Shown: positions 28,052 through 36,972 of the stretch, one piece after another | How the letters are laid out: each line of letters begins with the position of its first letter | How positions within the stretch are numbered: position 1 is the stretch's first letter | Source: SHZL01 sp963708905 | Lineage (GTDB): Bacteria; Pseudomonadota; Gammaproteobacteria; Xanthomonadales; SZUA-36 | Direction of reading: 5' to 3' | DNA length: 64,000 bases | Assembly (NCBI GenBank): GCA_963708905.1 | Contig: CAVPUV010000072.1 | Span: forward strand, 1-64,000 | Made by a program: the position numbers and the translations under genes | Notes under the pieces: generated by a model | Told to the model about the DNA's origin: nothing | The model's database searches: none | What the model saw: the letters and a program-made list of their open reading frames with translations, nothing else

Positions 28052-29293
28052 GTGACCAGGCTGAGGAAAATGGGGACAGTAGCTACGATGAGAGCGGGCA
28101 TATATCAGATCAGGTCCAGGGCAGTATTGTTTGCTGCCTCGGCCTTTCTGTGTCTGTTGCCCGGCTTTGCCAGAAGTTCTGACACCGCCGTGAACCCGCC
28201 GGTCTCGTCATATCGCAGTCCGGGTGATCTGGCCAGGTCTGACTTGGTCCTGTCTGACCTGAGTGGCCGGCACAGGTTCCATCCCGGCACGCCCATGGTG
28301 CTGGATCCGATAACTGGCGCCTTCGAATTTGACCTCGGCGGCAGCGAGACCCGCAAACTGCAATTGCAATTAGCCCATCCAATCGTGCTGGAAGCAGGTC
28401 ATCATCTGTTCTCGATCGGGCCAGGTTCCAACCAGTTGGGCCTGGACTCGGTACTCAGGATGCCGCTGGGAAATGGATTGAGCCTGCACGGCGGGGCAGA
28501 GCAGATTCTGGGAACCACCCAGTTTCAGACTTTGGGCAGTATTCAGTGCCTGAATGGCACCTTGGGGCCGGATTCCTATACGGCGTCGGGTTGCCACTTT
28601 GTGAGCGGAGCGGATGCGACATTTGACCGTCGTACACTGAACCTGGGCGCGAGTCATGAATCCGGTAACCTGAGCACTTCGATGAACTGGTTTACCACAG
28701 CAGCAGCGGAGAATGGCGCAGTGGGCGTATATAAACTGAGCCAGTTCAACAACCCCGCCGTCCTGCTCGACAATGCCATGTTGACCCCGCTTGCCGGGGA
28801 CAAGGGTTTGCCCGGCGCCATGTCTGCTGCATACATCAACAGCGAAACCACCGGCATCGATCTGAATTTCCAGCTTGGAATTGCCACCGACCAGGCTGGA
28901 GAAATCCGTCTGGGCCTGGCGCTGACCCGGGTGCTGGATGCAAACTACCAGGGCATTTATGGTCACAGCCTCGGCACCCTGGACTGGAGCGTAGCCAAAC
29001 CATTTGACTCCGCCGCATTGGGAATAGAATGGAACCGGGGCGCATTCAGCAGTGGCATTCGCGGTTACTACCGGGAACCGGTGAGTTTCCTCAACCATGA
29101 AAATCTGGACAGCATGAGTACGTTTGACGTCCACTTCACCTGGCGCGCCCCATGGAAGGCAAACCTGAGCATAGGTGCCAGCAACGTTCTCGGCGCAGGC
29201 GTGAATGAACGCAACAACAGTGACAAGACTACCGACCCCTATGAGTCCATTTATGGGCGTATTCCTTACGTCCGTTATCAGCAGGATTTGTAG
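28052..29293 (+). CDS. Putative outer-membrane or exported beta-rich protein, unknown function
   Basis: Not recognised as a named family. The 413-residue protein has an N-terminal signal region (RAVLFAASAFLCLLPGFARS, cleavage near residue 42). The rest is Gly/Ser/Thr/Asn-rich with alternating short beta segments (LSLHGGAEQILG, LNLGASHESGNLSTSMNWF, IRLGLALTRVLDANYQGIYG, WKANLSIGASNVLGAGV) and a C-terminal PYVRYQQDL resembling the last strands of TonB-receptor or porin barrels. Two Cys (SIQCLNG...SGCHF) may form a disulfide. The GTG 28052 follows AAGGATA; ATGs at 28070 and 28088 are alternatives. An outer-membrane barrel is a guess from strand pattern. Confidence 0.7.
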   Translation: MTRLRKMGTVATMRAGIYQIRSRAVLFAASAFLCLLPGFARSSDTAVNPPVSSYRSPGDLARSDLVLSDLSGRHRFHPGTPMVLDPITGAFEFDLGGSETRKLQLQLAHPIVLEAGHHLFSIGPGSNQLGLDSVLRMPLGNGLSLHGGAEQILGTTQFQTLGSIQCLNGTLGPDSYTASGCHFVSGADATFDRRTLNLGASHESGNLSTSMNWFTTAAAENGAVGVYKLSQFNNPAVLLDNAMLTPLAGDKGLPGAMSAAYINSETTGIDLNFQLGIATDQAGEIRLGLALTRVLDANYQGIYGHSLGTLDWSVAKPFDSAALGIEWNRGAFSSGIRGYYREPVSFLNHENLDSMSTFDVHFTWRAPWKANLSIGASNVLGAGVNERNNSDKTTDPYESIYGRIPYVRYQQDL

Positions 29294-29457
29294 GCTGAAT
29301 CCTTCTGCTGTCCCGAGCTTTTGGCCACCCGCGGGATGCATGCAGCGCCTGATACCGCTCCACCATTAGCACATAAAGAATTCTTGCTCACGCCCGTAAC
29401 CGGCCGCATGACTTGACCATGGTAGACTTGCCCGGTTTTCGAATTTGAAGGTTAATG

Positions 29458-29949
29458 ATGAACAAAATAATCCTGACAATGCTGGTTATCACTATTTCCG
29501 CTTCAGCTGCCGGCCAGTCAGCCTTTTCCTCGCTGGAAGAGCAGATGAATGGCAAGGAATTCAGTGCAGCGGGGCTGGAAAAACTGACTCCGGATGAATT
29601 GGCTGCGCTCAATCTGTGGATACGCCGCCGTTCTCTCGCCACGCTGGACGCAGGCCAGCCCGCAACCCCTGGGGGGAATGAAGATCTGCGCGGTCTTGAA
29701 CTGCAAAAGATGAAGGACATGCCCCGGACCGCAATAAAAAGCCGCGTGGTTGGTACTTTTACCGGTTGGGATGGACAGACGACGTTCCAGCTGGAAAACG
29801 GAATGATCTGGCAACAGGTTGACAAGGACAAGTTTTATATAAAGGCGGTGAAGGATCCGCTGGTCACGATCGAACCAGGCATGCTGAAAACCTGGCGGCT
29901 GTCTGTTGAAGGGTACTCATCGGACTGCCGGGTCAAGCGTATCCAGTAA
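29458..29949 (+). CDS. Small secreted protein with LTPDELAALNxWI motif
   Basis: A 163-164-residue exported protein with signal peptide MNKIILTMLVITISASAAG. Residues ~42-58 contain the helical motif LEKLTPDELAALNLWIRRR, seen in many small secreted proteins of Xanthomonadales-like bacteria. After a Pro/Gly linker, a compact beta module follows (RVVGTFTGWDGQTTFQLENGMIWQQV ... KAVKDPLVTIEPG), ending GYSSDCRVKRIQ. No function is established for this architecture as far as I know. It ends at a strong hairpin shared with the convergent zinc-ribbon gene. Start at ATG 29458 (an ATG directly before, 29455, is equivalent). Confidence 0.75.
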   Translation: MNKIILTMLVITISASAAGQSAFSSLEEQMNGKEFSAAGLEKLTPDELAALNLWIRRRSLATLDAGQPATPGGNEDLRGLELQKMKDMPRTAIKSRVVGTFTGWDGQTTFQLENGMIWQQVDKDKFYIKAVKDPLVTIEPGMLKTWRLSVEGYSSDCRVKRIQ

Positions 29950-29952
29950 TTT

Positions 29953-29999
29953 TAGGAAAGCTCTGAATAATGCATCCATGCATTATCAGAGTTTCCTTA
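29953..29999. terminator. Bidirectional hairpin between convergent genes
   Basis: A near-perfect inverted repeat with about 22-bp arms (GGAAAGCTCTGAATAATGCA against TGCATTATCAGAGTTTCC, two mismatches) and a 2-4 nt loop. It sits exactly between the end of the plus-strand secreted protein (29949) and the stop of the minus-strand zinc-ribbon gene (29997). There is no long T-run, so it may act as a transcript-end stabiliser rather than a canonical intrinsic terminator. Confidence 0.7.
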
Positions 30000-30374
30000 G
30001 TCAGATCGGCGTGACCATAGCGTGCGTTTTAATTGCTTTTGTTTACTCCGTGCCTGGAACAGCAGAACACGAATGATCAGGTAAGCGAATGCACTCAAAC
30101 CCATCAGAATGTAAGGGCCGGCAGAAGAGGGTCGCTGGAATCCGGAAGTTTCCCACCAATACCATCCAAATGCCGCCAGGAAGACCGTAATAACGGCGTA
30201 GCTGGTCATATTCAGATGGTAGACTTTTTCCCGTGCCTGGCGCTGCCGGTATACCAGCGCTTGCTCATCGCTAAGTTCGCCGCCAGGCCCGCTGCGTTGA
30301 GCGCCGCAATGCAGGCACAATTTTGCCAGGCTGGAAACTTTGTTACCGCATTTCGGGCAGGCAACGATACTCAT
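29997..30374 (-). CDS. Small zinc-ribbon membrane protein
   Basis: A 125-residue protein with an N-terminal zinc ribbon made of two Cys-x2-Cys knuckles (CPKCGNKVSSLAKLCLHCGA, residues 6-25), a charged helix (DEQALVYRQRQAREKVYHL), and two membrane segments (about residues 57-72 AVITVFLAAFGWYWW and 88-108 YILMGLSAFAYLIIRVLLF), ending in a basic tail. Such membrane-anchored zinc ribbons are common but have no assigned role. It follows the histidine kinase gene by 11 bp on the same strand and may be cotranscribed with the two-component pair. Confidence 0.78.
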   Translation of the reverse strand: MSIVACPKCGNKVSSLAKLCLHCGAQRSGPGGELSDEQALVYRQRQAREKVYHLNMTSYAVITVFLAAFGWYWWETSGFQRPSSAGPYILMGLSAFAYLIIRVLLFQARSKQKQLKRTLWSRRSD

Positions 30375-30385
30375 TCTTGGTTCTC

Positions 30386-31687
30386 CTAAGCCTCAAAAAA
30401 CCGGAGTTCGGCACGCAAGCCGCCGCTGTCGCGATTGCTGAAATGTATCGACCAGCCATACAACTCGCATAATCGCCTGACGATCGCCAGCCCAAGTCCA
30501 GCGCCCTTGCCTGAAATGTTCTGACCGCGATAGTGCCTTTCGAAAACATGTTCCAGTTCTTCCTCCGGTATCCCCGGACCGGTATCTTCTACTACAGCCC
30601 TGCCATTGCCGATGGTAATTACAACTTCCCCGCTGGCGGTATATCTTATCGCGTTGCCAATCAGGTTGCCGACGGTAACCGCCACCACGGATTCGGGTGC
30701 AATCACACTGACGCGGTCTTCTTCCCGCACCAGCAGCTTCAGCTCCTTGTTGCCGATCAGCGGCTCGTACAGGTGCACCACATCGTTGACGATTTGGCTT
30801 ACGTTTTGCGCGGCGCTGTCCTGATCAATACCCTGCTCCGCCCGCACCAGGTGAAGCAAGGCGGTCGTAATATCGGCTGACTGGCGAGCTGCGCGGGCGA
30901 TGCGCAGCAAACGGGTTCTCACTTTGGGATCAAGATCCGGCTGCGCCAACAACAATTCGGTCGCGCCGGTAATCACCGTCAACGGTGACCGCAGCTCGTG
31001 ACTCACATCCGCGTTGAATTCACGGTCGCGCTCCACCAGGTGGTGAAGACGGTCTGCATAGCTGTCCAGCGCCAGCGCCAACTGTCCGACTTCATCATCG
31101 GCGAAGTGATGGGACAGCCGTTCCGAGGCACGTTCTTCGCTGAGCATGTTCAAACGGTCAGCAAGGTCCGTCACCGGTTTCATGACCCTTCGTGACGACC
31201 ATGCGCCGAGCGTGAACGAAAGCACGGAAAAGAGCAGAACGACTCCAACCAATGCGATAATCAGTTGCTTTTTCAGTTTCTGGTTGTCGCTTACATCGTA
31301 AATCAGAAAGGCCCACAGGTCCTCGTCCTTGCGCACGGCTGCCTTGAACACACCCAGATCAGTACGGACATCATGCACCCCGTTGGGTAATCCCCGGATC
31401 TGGGCGCTCACGGTCTGGTTCGGATCACCCGGCCGGGTAATGTAACCCTGAATGCGGGTATAAAAAGGCTCAACCACCGTGGGATCAAGCCGCAGCTGGT
31501 TGACATAATCATCCAGCTCCTGCTGCAGTGTTGCCCCGATCAGCTGGTCCTCGAGATAGTTGCGCAAAAACAGCGTACTGAGTGCGAACAATATGCTTAA
31601 CAGCGTACCGAAAAGCAAAAAGGACAGGACGATTCGACTTCTAAGCCTGCGGCGGTACTGCATCCGACTCAACCAGCCGATAGCCAA
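30386..31687 (-). CDS. Sensor histidine kinase (two-component system)
   Basis: A 433-residue membrane kinase. A first membrane helix (about residues 16-40, SRIVLSFLLFGTLLSILFAL), a periplasmic domain of about 100 residues, a second helix (~143-165), then HAMP (SSRRVMKPVTDLADRLNML), HisKA with the phosphorylated His in ADVSHELRSPLTVITGA, and HATPase_c with N box GNLIGNAIRYT, G1 DTGPGIP and G2 GKGAGLGLAIVRRL. It pairs with the OmpR-type regulator upstream; the reading frames overlap by 47 bp, though an internal ATG at 31663 would reduce this to 23 bp. The signal sensed is unknown. Confidence 0.93.
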   Translation of the reverse strand: MAIGWLSRMQYRRRLRSRIVLSFLLFGTLLSILFALSTLFLRNYLEDQLIGATLQQELDDYVNQLRLDPTVVEPFYTRIQGYITRPGDPNQTVSAQIRGLPNGVHDVRTDLGVFKAAVRKDEDLWAFLIYDVSDNQKLKKQLIIALVGVVLLFSVLSFTLGAWSSRRVMKPVTDLADRLNMLSEERASERLSHHFADDEVGQLALALDSYADRLHHLVERDREFNADVSHELRSPLTVITGATELLLAQPDLDPKVRTRLLRIARAARQSADITTALLHLVRAEQGIDQDSAAQNVSQIVNDVVHLYEPLIGNKELKLLVREEDRVSVIAPESVVAVTVGNLIGNAIRYTASGEVVITIGNGRAVVEDTGPGIPEEELEHVFERHYRGQNISGKGAGLGLAIVRRLCELYGWSIHFSNRDSGGLRAELRFFEA

Positions 31688-32333
31688 TTCCGTGGCGGGT
31701 CTGGATCATGCTGCTGCCAAATGGCTTATCGATGGAACCGCGTAAAGAGTGGATGTGTACCCGAAGACTGTCACTGTCCGGCATTTCTTCGCCCCAAACT
31801 TCCATTTCCAGGTCATTTCTTGAAACCACATTGGGCGAGTTTTCCATCAGAATCTGCAACAGTTTCAGGCCGATGGGATTCAGGTAAATGTCCTGATTGG
31901 CCCGGGTAACAGCAAGCGTGTCCAGGTTGAATACGAGGTCGCCCACCTCGAGCTCGCGCCGCAAACGCCGCCGGCCCCGGCTGGCAAGCACTTTCAGCCG
32001 CGCTTCCACTTCCTGCAGCTCAAACGGTTTGACCAGGTAGTCATCTGCACCCATCTCAAAACCGGCCAGCTTGTCCTGCAGACGGTCACGTGCGGTCAAC
32101 ATCAGGACCGGAGTATCTTTATCTGCATCTGCACGCAACCTGCGGCATAATTCCAGTCCATCCATTCCGGGCAAGGCCAGATCCAGCACAATTGCATCAA
32201 AATCGTTTACGACCGCGAGATGCAGCCCGGTTACTCCATCACCGGCAAAATCCACCGTGTGGCCATGGTCTTCGAGAAAATCTCCGAGGTTTGCTGCAAT
32301 ATCGGGGTTATCCTCAATGATCAATACGCGCAT
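31641..32333 (-). CDS. OmpR/PhoB-family response regulator
   Basis: A 230-residue transcriptional regulator: receiver domain at residues 1-120 with acidic pocket (LIIEDN at 4-9), phosphoacceptor Asp in DAIVLDLALPGMDG, conserved Thr and Lys (LMLTARD, DDYLVKPFE), then a winged-helix DNA-binding domain (VGDLVFNLDTLAVTR ... LKLLQILMENSPNVVSRNDLEMEVWGE ... DSLRVHIHSLRGSIDKPF). It is followed by the kinase, forming one operon. The gap upstream (32334-32431) holds no recognised operator. Confidence 0.94.
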   Translation of the reverse strand: MRVLIIEDNPDIAANLGDFLEDHGHTVDFAGDGVTGLHLAVVNDFDAIVLDLALPGMDGLELCRRLRADADKDTPVLMLTARDRLQDKLAGFEMGADDYLVKPFELQEVEARLKVLASRGRRRLRRELEVGDLVFNLDTLAVTRANQDIYLNPIGLKLLQILMENSPNVVSRNDLEMEVWGEEMPDSDSLRVHIHSLRGSIDKPFGSSMIQTRHGIGYRLVESDAVPPQA

Positions 32334-32431
32334 TTATTACTCCAGAGCATCGTGCCGAACCGGCAGCCGCATGAAACGAGGGGGTGGTCACATCGGGACT
32401 AGGACCATTTGTTACCAGAACAGGTTCAGCG

Positions 32432-33559
32432 CTAATGGTCTCCTCCGAGCACTTCGACTCCAGCCAGACCGCGCGCCAGGGAGTCCACATCACCGCCTTC
32501 ATCCAACTTGATCATCAGGCGTACTTCATTAGCCGAATCCGCGTGGCGCAGAGCATCGTCGTAGGAAATCTTTCCTTCTTTGTACATGCGGAACATACAC
32601 TTGTCGAAAGTGATCATACCGTGATGACTCGAATCCCGCATGACATTCTTCAATTGGTGGATTTCGCCCTTGCGAATCAGGTCCTTGACCAGTGGTGAAC
32701 CTATCATCAACTCGAAAGCAGCCCAGCGCCTGGAGCCGTCCAGAGAGGGAATCAATTGCTGTGCAACTGTAGCTTGCAAGTTAAAGGAAAGATCCAGCAG
32801 CAACTGCTCACGGAAGTCTTCCGGGAAGAAATGCAGGATGCGGTCCAGAGCCTGGTTGGCGTTGTTGGCATGCAGTGTGGCCAACACCAGGTGTCCTGTT
32901 TCAGCAAAAGTGATCGCGTGTTCCATAGCCTCACGTGTGCGCACTTCCCCGATCATGATCACGTCGGGCGCCTGGCGTAAAGTGTTGCGCAGCGCTATCT
33001 CGAACGACTCCGTATCGATCCCCACTTCCCGCTGCGTGACCAGGCTTTTACCGTGTTTGTGTACATATTCGATGGGATCTTCAACCGTTATGATGTGGCC
33101 GGTCATCCTTTGATTCCGATAGCCCACCATGGCAGCCATGGTGGTGGATTTGCCCGTGCCGGTTGCGCCTACAAACAGCAATATTCCCCTTTTCAGCAAC
33201 GCCAGTTCCGCCAGCACGTCCGGACACCCCAGTTCCTCGAAGGTGGGAATACGGTTTTCAATGCGGCGGCACACCATGCCAATGTGACCTTGCTGGTAAA
33301 AGGCACTGACGCGGAATCGCACCTCGCCGCTCAGAGAATAGGCAAACTGGCATTCGCTGGTCTGAATAAACTCGTTTTTCTGCCGTTCGCTCATCAGGCT
33401 GAAGACGATGTCGCGCGTATCATCCGGCTTAAGCACATCGGTGGATATAGGTTTGATTCTGCCCTGTACTTTCATGCAGGGCGGCGCGTCTACCATGACG
33501 AACAAGTCCGAACCGACTTCTTCGTGCAGTTGTTTGAGCCAGCCGTTTACGTTATTCAT
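32432..33559 (-). CDS. pilU: PilT-like retraction ATPase PilU
   Basis: Type IV pilus accessory retraction motor. The 375-residue protein has the PilT/PilU plan: N-terminal PAS-like domain (SDLFVMVDAPPCMKVQGRI), Walker A GATGTGKST (near residue 133), Asp box ITVEDPIEYVHKHG, Walker B DVIMIGEVRTREAMEHA, His box GHLVLATLHANNANQALDR. It resembles PilU rather than PilT by its DSSHHGMITFDKCMF segment and longer acidic C-terminus. It follows pilT, the usual order, but is separated from it by copy 3 of the five-hairpin repeat. Confidence 0.93.
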   Translation of the reverse strand: MNNVNGWLKQLHEEVGSDLFVMVDAPPCMKVQGRIKPISTDVLKPDDTRDIVFSLMSERQKNEFIQTSECQFAYSLSGEVRFRVSAFYQQGHIGMVCRRIENRIPTFEELGCPDVLAELALLKRGILLFVGATGTGKSTTMAAMVGYRNQRMTGHIITVEDPIEYVHKHGKSLVTQREVGIDTESFEIALRNTLRQAPDVIMIGEVRTREAMEHAITFAETGHLVLATLHANNANQALDRILHFFPEDFREQLLLDLSFNLQATVAQQLIPSLDGSRRWAAFELMIGSPLVKDLIRKGEIHQLKNVMRDSSHHGMITFDKCMFRMYKEGKISYDDALRHADSANEVRLMIKLDEGGDVDSLARGLAGVEVLGGDH

Positions 33560-33577
33560 TTAAAACTCCTTGGGCCT

Positions 33578-33705
33578 GCTAACGCGGCACATGGAAGTGC
33601 CACCATTTTCAATGATGTAAGTCATTGAAAATGTGAGCGAAGCAAAACCACGCTTTTGCTTCGCGATTCCATAACGGGCTGGGATGCCCGTTTATGGACA
33701 GACAC
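33578..33705 (+). repeat. Five-hairpin dispersed repeat, copy 3 (truncated)
   Basis: A 128-bp version of the unit at 11370, same plus-strand orientation, lacking the first hairpin: it begins at GCTAACGCGGCAC and contains four hairpins, with one substitution in the first stem (GTGCCACC for GTGCCGCC). Its right edge (GACAGACAC, 33705) runs straight into pilT: the pilT TAG stop (33705-33707 on the minus strand) uses the last base of the element. It lies between pilT and pilU. Confidence 0.88.
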
Positions 33706-34742
33706 TAAATAAACTGCTTGCGGTCGACCGCTCTCCTGCCGGCCTCTTGCCGGGTGATGATGCCACGACCGACCAGGGCTTCAAGCGCCTGGTCCAGCGT
33801 TTGCATACCCATGTTCTGACCCGTTTGGATGGCAGAATACATCTGTGCAATCTTGTCCTCGCGAATCAGGTTGCGGATCGCCGGTGTGGCAACCATGATT
33901 TCCCAGGCGGCAACCCGCCCGCCGCCCACCCGTTTCAAAAGTGTCTGGGCTATTACAGAACGCAATGATTCCGACAACATCGAACGGACCATGGATTTTT
34001 CACCAGCGGGAAACACATCGATAATGCGGTCAATGGTTTTGGGGGCAGAACTGGTGTGCAGCGTGGAGAATACAAGATGACCGGTTTCCGCGGCGGTCAA
34101 GGCGAGACGAATGGTTTCAATGTCACGCATTTCACCGACCAGGATGATATCCGGATCTTCACGCAAGGACGCCCGCAAAGCCTGGTTGAAGCCGTGGGTA
34201 TCGCGGTGGATTTCCCGCTGGTTGATCAGGCAGCGCTTGCACTTGTGAATAAATTCAATCGGATCTTCAATTGTCAGAATATGGCCTTCAACACTGGTGT
34301 TGAGGTGATCGATCATGGCTGCAAGCGTGGTGGATTTTCCTGACCCGGTCGGCCCGGTCACCAAAACCAGGCCACGGGGTATATTAATTATTTCACGAAA
34401 TACCGGTGGGGCTCCTATATCCTCCAGTTTCCACACCGCATCGGGGATCGTTCTGAAAGCGCCGCCCACACCCCGGTCATGATGAAAACAATTGACGCGG
34501 AAACGGGCCAGCCCGGAGACGCCATAGGAGTAGTCCACTTCAAGGTTGGCTTCAAAATCGCGCCGCTGCTGGTCACTCATCGTACTGTACAGCAGCTCGC
34601 TTAATTGTGCGGTATCGATTGCCGGCAGAGTCAGGCGGCGAATGTCACCATCGACACGAATCATGGGTGGCAAACCGGATGATAGATGCAAATCCGATGC
34701 GTTGTTTTTAACTGAAAAGGCCAACAGCTCTGCAATATCCAT
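33705..34742 (-). CDS. pilT: Type IV pilus retraction ATPase PilT
   Basis: Hexameric ATPase that depolymerises type IV pili for twitching motility. The 345-residue protein begins MDIAELLAFSVKNNASDLHLSSGLPP, typical of PilT, with Walker A GPTGSGKST, Asp box LTIEDPIEFIHKCKRCLINQRE, Walker B DIILVGEMRDIETIRLALTAAETGHLVFSTLHT and the C-terminal AIRNLIREDKIAQMYSAIQTG. No other pilus genes are in the window; the divergent neighbours yggS-proC-yggT are its usual gammaproteobacterial partners. The stop codon is formed at the junction with a dispersed repeat. Confidence 0.96.
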   Translation of the reverse strand: MDIAELLAFSVKNNASDLHLSSGLPPMIRVDGDIRRLTLPAIDTAQLSELLYSTMSDQQRRDFEANLEVDYSYGVSGLARFRVNCFHHDRGVGGAFRTIPDAVWKLEDIGAPPVFREIINIPRGLVLVTGPTGSGKSTTLAAMIDHLNTSVEGHILTIEDPIEFIHKCKRCLINQREIHRDTHGFNQALRASLREDPDIILVGEMRDIETIRLALTAAETGHLVFSTLHTSSAPKTIDRIIDVFPAGEKSMVRSMLSESLRSVIAQTLLKRVGGGRVAAWEIMVATPAIRNLIREDKIAQMYSAIQTGQNMGMQTLDQALEALVGRGIITRQEAGRRAVDRKQFI

Positions 34743-34866
34743 GTTCTCTCCTTGAATCCAACCGGTCGCGATACAATGACTGTTTCAATGCAGCCAAACC
34801 AGTGTGCAGGCCAAAATCCTGTGATGCCAGACCCTACAATAGATCAATGCATAGTCTTCCTGCAAG

Positions 34867-35550
34867 ATGAACAACTTAAACACCAAACTTGAGAATATAA
34901 ATGCAAGGATTGCCCGGGCCTGCGCAGTGGCGGGCCGTTGTCCTGATGAAATTTCAATTTTAGCGGTCAGCAAGGGTCAATCAGCTGACCGAATCCGCCG
35001 GCTGCATGGGGCTGGACAAGTGGCATTTGGTGAAAATTACCTGCAGGCGGCACTGGAAAAGCAAGCGCAATTGCATGACCTTGATCTTGAATGGCATTTC
35101 ATTGGTCCCGTGCAGTCGAACAAGACGCGTGAGATGGCCGGGCAATTCCACTGGGTGCAAAGTGTGGATCGCGCCAAGATCCTGCAGCGACTGTCCAGTC
35201 AAAGGCCGGAAGGCCTGCCCGAATTGAACATCTGCCTGCAGGTTAATATAGACCGTGAAGAACAAAAATCCGGCGCGTTACCCGAGGAAATTCCGCAACT
35301 CGCCCGCCTGGCTTTGTCCTTGCCGCGGTTGAAATTGCGTGGCCTGATGGCGATACCCGAAATTGCGCGTGACGGAAGTACCGCCATACCTGGCTTCCTG
35401 CGCATGCATAGTCTGTATTGTCAGCTACGTGAAGCTGGCCTGCCGCTCGATACTCTTTCCATGGGCATGTCGGCGGATTTTGAGCAGGCCATTCACGCAG
35501 GCAGTACCATGATCAGAGTTGGAACAGACTTGTTCGGCCCCAGGAACTGA
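34867..35550 (+). CDS. yggS: YggS-family pyridoxal phosphate homeostasis protein
   Basis: A 227-residue PLP-binding protein (PLPBP/YggS, alanine racemase-like barrel) involved in vitamin B6 homeostasis. Lys36 in EISILAVSKGQSADRI is the expected PLP lysine; further landmarks are GAGQVAFGENYLQAALEK, LEWHFIGPVQSNKTR, GLMAIPE and LSMGMSADFEQAIHAGSTMIRVGTDLFG, which binds the phosphate. It opens the conserved yggS-proC-yggT series, divergent from pilT. Confidence 0.95.
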   Translation: MNNLNTKLENINARIARACAVAGRCPDEISILAVSKGQSADRIRRLHGAGQVAFGENYLQAALEKQAQLHDLDLEWHFIGPVQSNKTREMAGQFHWVQSVDRAKILQRLSSQRPEGLPELNICLQVNIDREEQKSGALPEEIPQLARLALSLPRLKLRGLMAIPEIARDGSTAIPGFLRMHSLYCQLREAGLPLDTLSMGMSADFEQAIHAGSTMIRVGTDLFGPRN

Positions 35551-35598
35551 AGCTGGAGAACAGCACTTTCACAGATAACACAGAGGATGTACCTGAAC

Positions 35599-36417
35599 AT
35601 GTTAATTGCATTCATTGGCGGCGGAAACATGGCCACAGCCCTGATCAGCGGATTGACGAAATCCAGGGACCCGCGCCTGCAGGTGCGTGTTGCCGATCCC
35701 AGCGAAGAAGCGAGAATTCGGCTGCGATCCACCTTCGACGTGTTTGTCTGCAGCCATGCTATTGAAGCGGCCAAGGGGGCCGATGTCATTGTGCTGGCGG
35801 TCAAACCACAGATCGTGGCAGGCGTGCTGGCCGAACTTGCCGGCAGCATAAAGCCGGAACAGCTGATACTGTCCATAGCGGCCGGTATCACCATCGAGGC
35901 TATTGTCAGGCACCTGGGACCGAGACAGGCTGTTATCCGTTCCATGCCCAATACACCGGCACTTGTGGGTGAAGGTATCAGCGGAATGTATGCGGGTGAG
36001 CACTGCCGGACGCATCACCGTGAACAGGCCGAACGCGTGCTGCGGGCAGCGGGAGAAGTCGTCTGGGTGGAAGATGAGTCTCTGATGGACGTGGTAACCG
36101 CCATTTCAGGCAGTGGTCCTGCCTATTTTTTCCTGCTGACCGAAACGCTGGCCGAGGCGGGTATCCGCCTGGGACTGCCTGAAGATATTTCCCGCCAATT
36201 GGCCGCAAAGACCTGTGTGGGTGCGGGCGCCTTGCTCAAAAGCTCGGATACTGGGGTGGCGGAGTTGCGTCACCGCGTAAGCTCACCAGGTGGCACAACC
36301 CAGGCTGCCCTGGAAGTGCTTGCACAAGGCAAGTTCTCCGAACTGGTGTACATGGCTGCAGCTGCAGCCGAGCAGCGTGGCAAAGAACTGTCGCGGGTCT
36401 CAGGTCCCGGGATGTGA
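35599..36417 (+). CDS. proC: Pyrroline-5-carboxylate reductase
   Basis: Last step of proline synthesis, NAD(P)H reduction of pyrroline-5-carboxylate. About 272 residues with Rossmann start LIAFIGGGNMATALISGL, VKPQIVAGVL, IRSMPNTPALVGEGISG and the signature AISGSGPAYFFLLTETLAEAGIRLGLP, then HRVSSPGGTTQAALEVL. ATG 35599 gives the standard N-terminus; an upstream ATG at 35587 adds four residues. It overlaps yggT by 4 bp (GTGA). Confidence 0.95.
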   Translation: MLIAFIGGGNMATALISGLTKSRDPRLQVRVADPSEEARIRLRSTFDVFVCSHAIEAAKGADVIVLAVKPQIVAGVLAELAGSIKPEQLILSIAAGITIEAIVRHLGPRQAVIRSMPNTPALVGEGISGMYAGEHCRTHHREQAERVLRAAGEVVWVEDESLMDVVTAISGSGPAYFFLLTETLAEAGIRLGLPEDISRQLAAKTCVGAGALLKSSDTGVAELRHRVSSPGGTTQAALEVLAQGKFSELVYMAAAAAEQRGKELSRVSGPGM

Positions 36418-36956
36418 ACAGCTCCAGCGTCAATGCGCTCACCTACCTCGTCGGCACACTGATCGATCTGTATGTGGCCTCAGTGCTGCTACGCTTGTTG
36501 CTGCAATGGGTGCGGGCGGACTTTTACAATCCCTTGTCGCAACTCCTGATCAGGCTGACGAACCCCGCCCTGGTGCCATTGCGGCGCATTATTCCTTCCA
36601 TCGGACGACTCGATACGGCTTCCGTCGTGCTCATGCTTGCGCTGGAATTAATTGGCGTTTGGCTGGCCGGGAAAATTGGCTCCAGCGCTATGGAATGGCA
36701 GCAAATCATCGCATTCAGCGTAATCAAGCTGCTGATGACTTTGCTGATGACTTACTTTTTCCTGATCATCGTCGCAGTCATTCTCAGCTGGCTGGGGCAA
36801 GGGCTGAGGCACCCCTTCATTCCGCTGGTGTTTCAACTGACTGAACCGGTGCTGCGGCCCATACGCAGGGTTATTCCTCCCATCGCCGGAATTGACCTCT
36901 CGCCTCTGTTTGCGCTGATCGCCATACGTTTTCTGATGCTTTTGCTGGGATGGTAA
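36414..36956 (+). CDS. yggT: YggT family membrane protein
   Basis: A 180-residue integral membrane protein with two YggT repeats, each pairing a helix and the motif PxxPLRRIIP / PVLRPIRRVIPP (FYNPLSQLLIRLTNPALVPLRR; LGQGLRHPFIPLVFQLTEPVLRP). YggT proteins are linked with osmotic tolerance and, in chloroplasts and some bacteria, with membrane protein or division-site organisation; the exact role is open. The GTG start overlaps the proC stop (GTGA), a translational-coupling arrangement. Confidence 0.93.
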   Translation: MNSSSVNALTYLVGTLIDLYVASVLLRLLLQWVRADFYNPLSQLLIRLTNPALVPLRRIIPSIGRLDTASVVLMLALELIGVWLAGKIGSSAMEWQQIIAFSVIKLLMTLLMTYFFLIIVAVILSWLGQGLRHPFIPLVFQLTEPVLRPIRRVIPPIAGIDLSPLFALIAIRFLMLLLGW

Positions 36957-36972
36957 GTCCGCATCCCGGCAA

